Origin: Minwuia sp048007105
GTDB taxonomy: Bacteria; Pseudomonadota; Alphaproteobacteria; Minwuiales; Minwuiaceae
Reading direction: 5' to 3'
Assembly (NCBI RefSeq): GCF_048007105.1
Contig: NZ_CP180352.1
Coordinates: 3,224,001 to 3,288,000, forward strand
DNA length: 64,000 nt
Shown: piece by piece, positions 9,796-17,085 of the stretch
How the letters are laid out: each line of letters starts with the position of its first letter
How positions within the stretch are numbered: the stretch's first letter is position 1
Made by a program: the position numbers and the translations under genes
The notes under the pieces: generated by a model
What the model was told of the DNA's origin: nothing
What the model saw: only the letters and a program-made list of their open reading frames with translations
The model's database searches: none

Positions 9796-10359
9796 ATGGC
9801 GCTCAGCCCGCCCGTAAAGAGAAAGCACCTCCACACCCGTTCGATCGAGATCAACGGCTATGAGCGCGAGGACGGCCTCTGGGACATGGAAGGCTCGATC
9901 TCCGACTACAAGCCGGTGGCCTACGGCAAGATGGAAGAGCGCCGGGACGACGGCATGGTCCACAAGATGCACGTCCGTCTGACCATCGACATGGATTTCG
10001 TGATCCGCAAGGCCGAGGCCTGGTCCGAGATCACACCCTACGAGATCTGCAAGGAAGTGAACCCGAACTTCTCGGCGCTGGAGGGTCTGCGTATCGGCCC
10101 CGGCTTCAACCGCAAGGCTCGCGAACGGGTCGGCGGCACGGCCGGCTGCACCCACATCGTCGAACTTCTGCCGCAGATGGGTACGGCCACGATGCAGACG
10201 CTGTGGCCCGTGATCGACGCCATGGGCAGCACCGGCGAATCCGAGCGGCGGCCCTCGATCCTGAACACCTGCCACTCGTGGGCCGAATACAGCCCGGTGG
10301 TCGAGAAACGCTATCCCCGCTTCTATCGTCCGAAGCCCGAGGACCCCGAGGCCGCCTGA
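9796..10359 (+). CDS. DUF2889-family protein
   Basis: A 187-residue soluble protein starting MALSPPVKRKHLHTRSIEING. It matches the DUF2889 family, recognisable from the early HTR motif, the WDMEGSISDYK stretch, and the later FNRKARERVGGTAGCTHIVELL segment with a conserved cysteine and histidine. There is no signal peptide or membrane span. The function of the family is not established. The ATG at 9796 is preceded by a weak GGAG. The long frame that runs into it from 8365 is antisense-like filler and not part of the gene. It lies 75 bases upstream of dapD on the same strand. Confidence 0.8.
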   Translation: MALSPPVKRKHLHTRSIEINGYEREDGLWDMEGSISDYKPVAYGKMEERRDDGMVHKMHVRLTIDMDFVIRKAEAWSEITPYEICKEVNPNFSALEGLRIGPGFNRKARERVGGTAGCTHIVELLPQMGTATMQTLWPVIDAMGSTGESERRPSILNTCHSWAEYSPVVEKRYPRFYRPKPEDPEAA

Positions 10360-10434
10360 GCGCGGTTGACTCCCCGCCACCCGGGGCTATCGTCCGCGCG
10401 CCGCAGGATACCGCAAGATGAGGGAACGCCCGCC

Positions 10435-11277
10435 ATGAGCCTCGAGCAGCTCGAAATCAACATCGAACAGGCCTGGGAGAACCGGGACCAGATCACACCG
10501 CAGACCACCGGGATCATCGCCGAGTCCGTCAACGAGGCGCTCGACGCCCTCGATAGCGGCCAGGCCCGCGTCGCCGAGAAGACCGCGAGCGGCTGGGTCG
10601 TGAACCAGTGGCTGAAGAAGGCCGTGCTGCTCGGCTTCCGTCTGAACGACATGACCACCATCGCCGGCGGGCCCGGCAAGGACACCACCTGGTTCGACAA
10701 GGTGCCGAGCAAGTTCGAGGGCTGGGGCGAGGCGGAGTACCGCAATGCCGGCTTCCGCGCCGTGCCGAACTGCATCGTGCGCCGTTCCGCCTACATCGCG
10801 CCGGGCGTGGTGCTGATGCCGAGCTTCGTGAACCTGGGCGCCTATGTCGACAGCGGCACAATGGTCGATACCTGGGCCACTGTCGGCTCCTGCGCCCAGA
10901 TCGGGAAGGAATGCCACATCTCCGGCGGCGCCGGCATCGGCGGCGTGCTGGAGCCGCTCCAGGCGGGACCGGTGATCATCGAGGACAACTGCTTCATCGG
11001 CGCCCGCTCCGAGGTCGCCGAGGGCGTCATCGTCGAGCAGGGCTCGGTCCTCTCGATGGGCGTTTACATCGGCGCCTCGACCAAGATCATCGACCGCGAG
11101 ACCGGCGAGGTCCATATCGGCCGCGTACCGTCCTATTCGGTCGTGGTGCCCGGCTCCCTGCCCGGCCCCGTGGTCGACGGCAAGCCGACGCCGGCGCTCT
11201 ACTGCGCCGTGATCGTCAAGCGCGTCGATGAGCGCACCCGCGCCAAGACCTCGATCAACGAGCTGCTGAGGACCTGA
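10435..11277 (+). CDS. dapD: 2,3,4,5-tetrahydropyridine-2,6-dicarboxylate N-succinyltransferase
   Basis: A cytoplasmic 280-residue enzyme that succinylates tetrahydrodipicolinate in the succinylase branch of lysine and diaminopimelate synthesis. The N terminus (LEQLEINIEQAWENRD) and the hexapeptide-repeat left-handed beta-helix (GAYVDSGTMVDTWATVGS, then GGAGIGGVLEPLQ) are diagnostic, and the length is normal for the family. Start is ATG 10435 with AGGGAA upstream; an upstream extension in the same frame is not conserved in character. dapE, its usual partner, is not in the window. The next gene starts eight bases after the stop and may be co-transcribed. Confidence 0.95.
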   Translation: MSLEQLEINIEQAWENRDQITPQTTGIIAESVNEALDALDSGQARVAEKTASGWVVNQWLKKAVLLGFRLNDMTTIAGGPGKDTTWFDKVPSKFEGWGEAEYRNAGFRAVPNCIVRRSAYIAPGVVLMPSFVNLGAYVDSGTMVDTWATVGSCAQIGKECHISGGAGIGGVLEPLQAGPVIIEDNCFIGARSEVAEGVIVEQGSVLSMGVYIGASTKIIDRETGEVHIGRVPSYSVVVPGSLPGPVVDGKPTPALYCAVIVKRVDERTRAKTSINELLRT

Positions 11278-11284
11278 GGCCGCC

Positions 11285-11809
11285 ATGCCGCGCCTGAACC
11301 GTGACGAACGCGAGGCCTTCCTGACCGAAAAGCGGGTCGTCATGCGGATCGCGGTCGTGCGTCAGGACGGCAGCCCGCTGGTCACGCCACTCTGGTTCCT
11401 CTACCGGGACGGAACGATCTGGTTCACGCCGCGCGAGCGCTCGGAATGGTTCGCCTGCCTTCGGCACGATCCGCGGGCAGCGCTCTGTATCGACGAACAG
11501 CCGCTGCCCTACCGCAAGGTGATGGTCGAGGGCGTCGCCGAACTGGTTCACGATGTCGGCGAGGACGACGCCTGGCGCGACCTGTATCGCGAAATGGCTA
11601 GGAAATACGTCCCGGCGAAGGATGCCGACGCCTATGTCGACAACACCATCGACGAGCGGCGCGGGCTTTTCCGGATGGTGCTGGCGGACTGCAAGGTGCG
11701 CAGCTGGCGGCTGCCGGTCGGCGACGAGCCCGGCGAAGGCATCTGGCATTCACGCTATTATCAGGACGAGAACACCAGCTTCGACACGCGGACGCCCGAC
11801 AAGGCCTGA
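11285..11809 (+). CDS. Pyridoxamine 5'-phosphate oxidase-fold protein
   Basis: A 174-residue protein with the split beta-barrel of the PNPOx/FMN-binding superfamily. Near the N terminus RIAVVRQDGSPLVTPLWFLY gives the first two strands, then IWFTPRERSEWFACLRHDPRAALCID. Members bind FMN, F420 or haem and act as small oxidoreductases, but the exact cofactor cannot be read here. It starts seven bases after dapD. A second PNPOx-fold gene faces it tail to tail with no gap. Family assignment is good; calling it a true pyridoxamine phosphate oxidase would be unsupported. Confidence 0.8.
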   Translation: MPRLNRDEREAFLTEKRVVMRIAVVRQDGSPLVTPLWFLYRDGTIWFTPRERSEWFACLRHDPRAALCIDEQPLPYRKVMVEGVAELVHDVGEDDAWRDLYREMARKYVPAKDADAYVDNTIDERRGLFRMVLADCKVRSWRLPVGDEPGEGIWHSRYYQDENTSFDTRTPDKA

Positions 11810-12262
11810 TCAGTCCGCGGCGAAGGCGCCCCGCATCCGTTCGCGGTAGTCCCAGCTCATCATCTTCTCCGGCCTGATCCGGATCGCGACCTCGTCCGCG
11901 TCGCGGCCCAGTAGCCAGGTCGCGAAATCATGGGTCAGATCGCCGCCATAGCGCTGGTAGAGCTCCTTCAGAAGGCCGTCGCCGCCGGGTTCGAAGCTGA
12001 CCGTCCCCTGCCCGCGCACGCCGAAATAGGGCGGCTCGTCGCGCGCGATCTCGAAACCGCAGGCCGGGTTCTTCCTGAGCGCCCTGACCAGGGCCGCCTT
12101 CTCGGACGACGCGCACCACAGGCAGTCATCCCGCCAGATGTACCAGACCGACAGCACCATCACGCCATCGCCGGAGCCTCGGACGCCAAGCCGCACAGGC
12201 AGTCGCTCGCCTGCGAGATGGGCATCGATGTCGGGCTTCGACCACGGTCCCGTCAGTTTCAT
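11810..12262 (-). CDS. Pyridoxamine 5'-phosphate oxidase-fold protein, second copy
   Basis: A 150-residue protein with the same split-barrel pattern as its convergent neighbour (LSVWYIWRDDCLWCASSEKA, then ALRKNPACGFEIARDEPPYF). The two differ in sequence, so this is not a recent tandem copy. The start is ATG 12262 (MKLTGPWSK), which has AAGGAG a short distance upstream; the frame continues to 12316 but that extension would read through the ribosome-binding site. The stop abuts the stop of the plus-strand copy. The N-terminal SKPDIDAHL stretch before the barrel differs from classical PdxH. Cofactor and substrate are unknown. Confidence 0.78.
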   Translation of the reverse strand: MKLTGPWSKPDIDAHLAGERLPVRLGVRGSGDGVMVLSVWYIWRDDCLWCASSEKAALVRALRKNPACGFEIARDEPPYFGVRGQGTVSFEPGGDGLLKELYQRYGGDLTHDFATWLLGRDADEVAIRIRPEKMMSWDYRERMRGAFAAD

Positions 12263-12290
12263 CTGTCTCGCTCCTTCTTCTTCTGTTCTT

Positions 12291-12449
12291 ATGCAACGCA
12301 TGAGATGCGGACTCATTTTCGCCCTTGCACTCGGGTTGATTGCCGCTGCCTGCGCCAGCCCCGCGCCGGAAGATGCGGATGCAGGTGGCCAGGAAAAATC
12401 CGAGTGCGGCGGTAACTACGTTCTGGGTGGCCCGACGGTTCGCTGCTGA
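12291..12449 (+). CDS. Small putative lipoprotein
   Basis: A possible 52-residue protein: basic start (MQRMRCG), hydrophobic stretch LIFALALGLIAAAC that could be a lipoprotein signal with Cys as the lipidated residue, then an acidic linker and a C-terminal tail with two more cysteines (CGGNY...TVRC). A second in-frame ATG lies at 12300. No good ribosome-binding site is visible because the upstream sequence is the pyrimidine-rich complement of the divergent gene's own site. It ends against the convergent ChaN gene. Real coding status is uncertain; the signal-like composition is the main argument for it. Confidence 0.4.
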   Translation: MQRMRCGLIFALALGLIAAACASPAPEDADAGGQEKSECGGNYVLGGPTVRC

Positions 12450-13441
12450 TCACTCGGACGGCGGACTGAAGCGCTTGCGCAGTTCCTCGCAACGATCAGG
12501 CGTCTCGACCCTGTCCGTGAAGATCACCGCATCGAACTGGCGGTCATTGTCGAAATAGGCGGCCGGATCGGTCTCGCCCGGATAGGCCTCGACGATGCCG
12601 ATTGCGTAAGTCCCGGTCTCCGGTCTCAGGTAGATGGGTACGCCGCGATCCGCCCTGGCGTGACCGTTACCCGAAATCAGCACGGCGCCATCGCCCGTAT
12701 CGGCTTCCAGAAGCGCCGCAGCCATCGACGCATCCCGCGCGCCCTCTGCACCCGCGCCATCGGCCCCAGCATCGCATCCGGCATGAAGCCGCAATGGCTT
12801 TCGACCAGATCGGCGTTGAGCGCAGCCTCTTCTGCGTCGCCCCAGCCTGCAGCGCCGATCAGCGCCTCGGCGGTTGGATCGTTGAGCGCGGCGTAGCCTT
12901 CGCGCGACACCGCCCGCACGGTGGTCCGGTCGATATTGCCCGGATACTGCGTCAGACCGGCCTCGATCGCAGCCTCGGCAATGGGCTGGTAGTTCGGCCA
13001 GGCTGGCCAGCCGCTCCGGTCCCAGCCGATGGCGGGCCCCATCCCGTCGGCCGTAGCGTCTTCGGATGAGAGATAACCATCCAGCGCTCTCTGCTGACTG
13101 AAATCGATCATCTCCCAGACCACGGCCGGCGACCGCCCGGAGACGGTCAGCGCCCGGATCAGCATGGCCTGAAGCTGGTGATGGCCGGGATTGTCGTGCT
13201 TCTCGCCCAGCATGACGAACCGCGCAGAGGCGGCCCGGCGAACCAGTTCGTCCCAGGTGATGTTCGCCTGCTCCGCCGGCGACCAGACCGTGCCGATGAG
13301 CGGATGCTCGGCCTCGCCGGCAACCGTCAGCGGCGACAAGCCACTGCCGGTCCGGGGCTCCGCGCCGACGGCGGGCGTCTGGCAGGAGGCCAGCGCAACA
13401 CAGGCGACGGCGGCCAGCATGGCCTGACGCATCCGGATCAT
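12450..13441 (-). CDS. ChaN-family haem-binding lipoprotein; single-base frameshift
   Basis: A lipoprotein signal (lipobox ALASC, Cys at residue 20) is followed by the ChaN-like domain. FVMLGEKHDNPGHHQLQ near residue 75 and FSQQRALDGYL downstream are family landmarks; ChaN of Campylobacter binds haem and is linked to iron uptake. The frame breaks near 12735-12745: one frame carries the protein to ARVQRAR and the rest (DASMAAALLEADTGDG...ISGNGHAR) continues in another frame to 12450. One missing base in a GCGCGCGGG run explains it, giving about 330 residues when repaired. It is the third gene of a minus-strand operon; its ATG follows the upstream gene's stop directly (TGAATG). Sequencing error is favoured over a real lesion. 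Confidence 0.75.
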
Positions 13442-14002
13442 TCAGTTCACTCCCGGCCTGTCGGTCTCGAGCTGGTTCAGCAAGGCGCGCATCTGCGCCA
13501 TATGGGGATTGATCTCCAGAGCGCGAGCCAGAACCAGCCGCGCGGTGCCGCCGTCGCCATGGCGCAAGCAGATCTGCGCAAACCCGGCCAGCGCCCCGAA
13601 ATGCCGCGGCTCACGCGTCAGCGTTTCGGCGATGTCATCGAGGCTTTCCCGGTCCCGCCCCTGCAGGAAGCGCAAGGTCGCCCGCTTGTTCCAGGGTTCC
13701 GCCCATGACGGGCAGAGTTCGATCAGGCCGTCGAGGACCTTGCCGCCGGTATCGTCGTCCCGTCGGGCAATCAGGGTGATTGCCCGCTCCATCACCGCGG
13801 TGGCGTCCGCGTCGACATGCCGGTGCCACGCCGCCCATATCAGATCCTCGATCTGATAGGCCGGATCCGCGGAAACCGGGTCCCGGATTTCCTCGAACAG
13901 CCGGGCAAGATGCGGATCGTCGGGCGGCGACGGCGGATTCAGCGCCGTCTCGAGCGCGCGGTGGATCGCGGCGTGGACCTCCGCCGCGCCGCCGACGCTC
14001 AT
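13442..14002 (-). CDS. TPR-containing protein
   Basis: A 186-residue helical protein without signal peptide. The C-terminal two thirds read as tetratricopeptide repeats (WAEPWNKRATLRFLQGRD, then HFGALAGFAQICLRHGDGG, then ARALEINPHMAQMRALLNQL), a scaffold for protein contacts. Start is ATG 14002, which overlaps the stop of the upstream DUF3012 lipoprotein gene as ATGA, so the two are coupled. Its stop abuts the start of the ChaN-like gene. The three genes thus form one transcription unit. The partner is unknown. Confidence 0.8.
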   Translation of the reverse strand: MSVGGAAEVHAAIHRALETALNPPSPPDDPHLARLFEEIRDPVSADPAYQIEDLIWAAWHRHVDADATAVMERAITLIARRDDDTGGKVLDGLIELCPSWAEPWNKRATLRFLQGRDRESLDDIAETLTREPRHFGALAGFAQICLRHGDGGTARLVLARALEINPHMAQMRALLNQLETDRPGVN

Positions 14003-14187
14003 TCCTGCTTGCCGGTCAGCGCGTCGATCAGGCAGTGCTTGGTGAAGTCCGAGGTTTCGTTGATCGTCCAGTCGCCCTTCGGCTTCTCCTGCATCTCCGC
14101 GCACCAGTCCTTGCTGCCCACCTCAGGTTCGCAGGCCGCAAGTACCGGCAGTAGCAGGGCAAGCCCGATCGGAACCGCTCGTTTCAT
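13999..14187 (-). CDS. DUF3012 small lipoprotein
   Basis: A 62-residue lipoprotein precursor. The signal (MKRAVPIGLALLLPVLAAC) ends in a lipobox with Cys19, leaving a mature peptide of about 44 residues. The mature part (GSKDWCAEMQEKPKGDWTI, then a second conserved Cys in KHCLI) matches DUF3012, a short domain of unknown function with two cysteines and a KPKGDW core. First gene of the operon with the TPR and ChaN-like genes and translationally coupled to the TPR gene. Small size and clear family match make it a secure, easily overlooked gene. Confidence 0.85.
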   Translation of the reverse strand: MKRAVPIGLALLLPVLAACEPEVGSKDWCAEMQEKPKGDWTINETSDFTKHCLIDALTGKQE

Positions 14188-14196
14188 CTTCTCACC

Positions 14197-15513
14197 TCAA
14201 TCGTCGCCATCATCAGCCTGTACCTCTTTCAGCCCGAACGCCAGAACCGACGCGAGGGCGCACATCGCCGCGAAGATCAGCAGCACGACAAGGGTCCCGA
14301 GCGCCGAAGCGACAAATCCCAGTCCCGATGTCGCGAGCAGCAGAACGCCGATGATGGTGTTGGAAAGCGCCGTGTAGGCGGCCCGGCTGTCCTTGTCGGC
14401 CATGTCCGTCAGATGTGTCGACCGGGCCAGACGGACGCCCTGATACCCGAGTACCAGCACGAACAGCAGACCCGGCAGCAGGATGGCATTGCCCGAGAGG
14501 TCCGCCGCCTCGACGCCGGCTGCGGCCAGCAGCGTCAGCGCGCCAAGCGCACCGGCCGCGATCAGCGTCTTGCGGCTGGAGCGGTCGGAGAGCCGGCCCC
14601 AGACATAGCCGCCGAAGATCGCCGCCAGCGACGACGCGACGACGAAGAATCCCAGATCGCCGAGGCTTCGGGACGCCGCCTGTCCGCTCAACGTCAGCAG
14701 ATAGGGCGGCGCCAGCGCCGTCGGCACCAGAAGGCCGCGCACGGCGATGAAGAGGCGGAGTTGCGGGTCGGCGCCAAGCAGGCCGAACTGCTGCACGGCG
14801 ACACCGAAAGCGTTGCCGCCGCCGCCCGTCGAGCCGGGCTCTTCCAACAGTGTCGTGAACACCGCGGCGGCGAACAGCCAGAGACCGCAGGCGACGCCCA
14901 GGGCGATGGCGATGGTCCAGACTTCCAGCGGCAGAAGGCCCAGACCGATCAGCACGCCGAAGGCGAGCACGCCGATCGCGGCGGCGCTGCCGGCCGTGCC
15001 GGTTGCGGTGCCCCGCGTCGACTTGGACACGGTCTTGCCGAGTACGTCCTTGTGGCTGACCGAGCACACGCTGCGCCCGATGGCGAAGAGTGCAACCAGA
15101 GCCACGATGATCCATCCGGCGGTCTCGCCCTCCATCGTGGCAGCCGTCAGGGCCACACCGGCGGCGCACAACCCTTGTACGGCCGATCCCGCGGCCCAGG
15201 CCCATTTGCGTTGCGGCATGGACCGGATCCAGGCGGCCGTGAAGAGTTGCGGCAGCAGGGCGCCGGCCTCCCGGAGCGGCACCAGCGCGCCGGTCAGATA
15301 GACGGGCGCGCCGATGGCGTTCATCAGCCAGGTCAGCACCAGCTTGGGATCGAACAGGCCGTCGCCCAGCTTTGTCGCGCTGAGCGAGACCACATGCTTC
15401 ATGAAGTTGCGAGGCTGCTCGTTGCAGGCGCTTTCCGGAATATCCCGGCACACCCGACCCTCGTCGTCATTGGTCAGCAACGCATAGGCGCGACCGACGG
15501 CCGTGTCGGACAT
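14197..15513 (-). CDS. MFS transporter linked to the ferritin-like gene
   Basis: A 438-residue major facilitator protein with about twelve hydrophobic segments. The N-terminal 36 residues are cytoplasmic and unusual: EGRVCRDIPESACNEQPRNF, with two cysteines ten residues apart and several acidic residues, before the first helix (SLSATKLGDGL...LVLTWL). SDRSSRKTL is the usual MFS loop motif. It starts eight bases after the stop of the EncFtn-type ferritin gene, so the two are almost certainly co-transcribed. Iron or another metal as cargo is an inference from this link and from the Cys/Asp/Glu leader; no substrate can be read directly. Confidence 0.82.
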   Translation of the reverse strand: MSDTAVGRAYALLTNDDEGRVCRDIPESACNEQPRNFMKHVVSLSATKLGDGLFDPKLVLTWLMNAIGAPVYLTGALVPLREAGALLPQLFTAAWIRSMPQRKWAWAAGSAVQGLCAAGVALTAATMEGETAGWIIVALVALFAIGRSVCSVSHKDVLGKTVSKSTRGTATGTAGSAAAIGVLAFGVLIGLGLLPLEVWTIAIALGVACGLWLFAAAVFTTLLEEPGSTGGGGNAFGVAVQQFGLLGADPQLRLFIAVRGLLVPTALAPPYLLTLSGQAASRSLGDLGFFVVASSLAAIFGGYVWGRLSDRSSRKTLIAAGALGALTLLAAAGVEAADLSGNAILLPGLLFVLVLGYQGVRLARSTHLTDMADKDSRAAYTALSNTIIGVLLLATSGLGFVASALGTLVVLLIFAAMCALASVLAFGLKEVQADDGDD

Positions 15514-15521
15514 GCCCTGTC

Positions 15522-15815
15522 CTAGTGGTCGTGGCCGGCGATGTCGCCGTCGGTGTACACGAACTCCTTCAGCATGCCGGCGAAGTCGTCATTGTTGCGG
15601 CGCATCCACTCGATGACCATGCAGGCGTGCTCCATTTCCTCCCGCATGTTGTGGAGCAGGATCTCCTTCAGGTCGGCATCCTCGCAGTCGTCGGCGCGCT
15701 GCTGGTACCAGTCGACCGCCTCCATTTCCTCCATCAGCGAGACGATCGCGTGATGCATGTGCAGGGTCTTCTTGCTCAGCCGCTCCCGCGGCGCGTGCAG
15801 GTTGTCGCTCGCCAT
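15522..15815 (-). CDS. EncFtn-type (encapsulated ferritin-like) protein lacking a targeting tail
   Basis: A 97-residue two-helix protein that resembles the encapsulated ferritins known from Rhodospirillum rubrum. HHAIVSLMEEMEAVDWYQQR carries the ferroxidase Glu plus the Trp-Tyr pair, and ILLHNMREEMEHA gives the second Glu and the His of the di-iron site made across the dimer; IEWMRRN follows as in EncFtn. Characterised relatives carry a C-terminal extension that docks them inside an encapsulin shell. Here the protein stops at DGDIAGHDH and no encapsulin gene is adjacent. Start ATG 15815 has GGGGAA upstream; a longer frame reaches 15842. It is followed after eight bases by an MFS transporter gene. 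Confidence 0.85.
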   Translation of the reverse strand: MASDNLHAPRERLSKKTLHMHHAIVSLMEEMEAVDWYQQRADDCEDADLKEILLHNMREEMEHACMVIEWMRRNNDDFAGMLKEFVYTDGDIAGHDH

Positions 15816-15906
15816 GATTCGTTCCCCATGTTGGCTGGCCATCGAATACGTAGAAAGATGACCGACGGTTCTACAAACCCGGACCGGACAAAATGGCGCA
15901 GCGCGA

Positions 15907-16923
15907 TCAGCCTTTGCGGCCGGCCATCGCCGTCAGGATCTCGAACAGCATCTGTCCGCCGGTCAGCGCGGTGTTGGTCGTCGCGTCGTATTGCGGCGCC
16001 ACCTCGACCACGTCGCCACCGATGATGTCCAGGCCGTCGAGTCCGCGCAGGATCGCCTGCGCCTCGCGCGGTGTCAGACCGCCCACTTCCGGCGTGCCGG
16101 TGCCCGGTGCGTAGGCCGGATCCAGCCCGTCCACATCGAAGGTGACGTAGACGGGGCCGTCGCCGATGACTTCCCGCGCCTTCGCCACCACCGCATCGGT
16201 GCCCATACGGGTCACGTCCTCGATGTGAAGCACTGTCATCCCGGAATCGTAGGAAAACTCCCAGATCATCTCCGACGAGCCCCGGATGCCGATCTGGATC
16301 GACCGTTCGGGGTCGAGCACGCCGTCAAGTACCGCCTGGCGGAACGGGCCGCCATGGTGGAACTTGGAGTAGTCGTATTCGCCGCCCGTGTCGCAATGGG
16401 CATCGATATGGACCATGCCGAGCGGCCGGTCCGTGCCGAGCGCCCGCATGACCGGGTAGGTGATCGAATGATCGCCGCCGACCGAGAGGGGCCGGACGCC
16501 CTCCGGGATCGTCCGGTAATAGGTCTCGATGTCCTGCATGCACATTTCCAGGCTGAAGCGGCTGCGGAACGGCACGTCGCCGACATCCGCCACCTTCATC
16601 TCGGCGAAGGGCGCGCGCTTCAGTTCATGGTGGTAGGGCCCGATCCGCTCGATGTCGCGCAGGGCCCTGGGGCCGAAGCGCGCGCCGGGCCGGTTGGTGA
16701 CGCCGAGATCCATCGGCACGCCGATCAGCGCGACATCGAGACCCTCGAACCCTTCCTGCATCGGCGCGTCCAGCAGCGTCGGAATGCCCGAATAGGGCGG
16801 CTTGCGGCGCTGCGGATCCGAGAAGACGAGGTCGATGACCTTCTTCAGGGCCGGATCGTGCACCTCGCCGCCCAGCGCGTTGGCGTACTTGTCGCGAAGA
16901 CGTTGCAGCTTCTCGGCATCCAT
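15907..16923 (-). CDS. speB: Agmatinase-family ureohydrolase
   Basis: A 338-residue cytoplasmic enzyme of the arginase/agmatinase family, which hydrolyses a guanidino compound to urea. The binuclear manganese ligands are all present: GGDHS near residue 150, HIDAHCD near 172 and FDVDGLDP near 264, followed by PGTGTPEVGGL and GGDVVEV. The start is ATG 16923 (MDAEKLQRL) after AGGGAG; the open frame to 17181 is an extension without family resemblance. Agmatine is the default substrate, but guanidinobutyrate or guanidinopropionate hydrolases share these motifs, so the substrate is not certain. It is divergent from the kinase/ATPase gene at 17086. Confidence 0.85.
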   Translation of the reverse strand: MDAEKLQRLRDKYANALGGEVHDPALKKVIDLVFSDPQRRKPPYSGIPTLLDAPMQEGFEGLDVALIGVPMDLGVTNRPGARFGPRALRDIERIGPYHHELKRAPFAEMKVADVGDVPFRSRFSLEMCMQDIETYYRTIPEGVRPLSVGGDHSITYPVMRALGTDRPLGMVHIDAHCDTGGEYDYSKFHHGGPFRQAVLDGVLDPERSIQIGIRGSSEMIWEFSYDSGMTVLHIEDVTRMGTDAVVAKAREVIGDGPVYVTFDVDGLDPAYAPGTGTPEVGGLTPREAQAILRGLDGLDIIGGDVVEVAPQYDATTNTALTGGQMLFEILTAMAGRKG

Positions 16924-17085
16924 GACGGGCTCCCTGCTGGCTGACGGCGTCCGGCAGCATGTCGGCTGGGCGTCCGGTTTTCCAGTATGTCGACCGGCCG
17001 GCGCGTCAAACTGTCTGTCCCGCACCGCATCCCATGGGCCGGCGTCTGATGTACCCTCGCACCGGCAGAACTGGAGACGGCGGAC

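Noticed and set aside
8365..10359. 664-residue frame joining the TIGR02186 and DUF2889 regions
   Set aside because: Only the last 187 residues are protein-like; the earlier part is out of frame with the TIGR02186 gene and runs through the LysE gene.
15522..15815. Bacterioferritin or rubrerythrin
   Set aside because: It is too short for a four-helix ferritin, with no haem-ligand or rubredoxin motif; the residues match the EncFtn half-ferritin.
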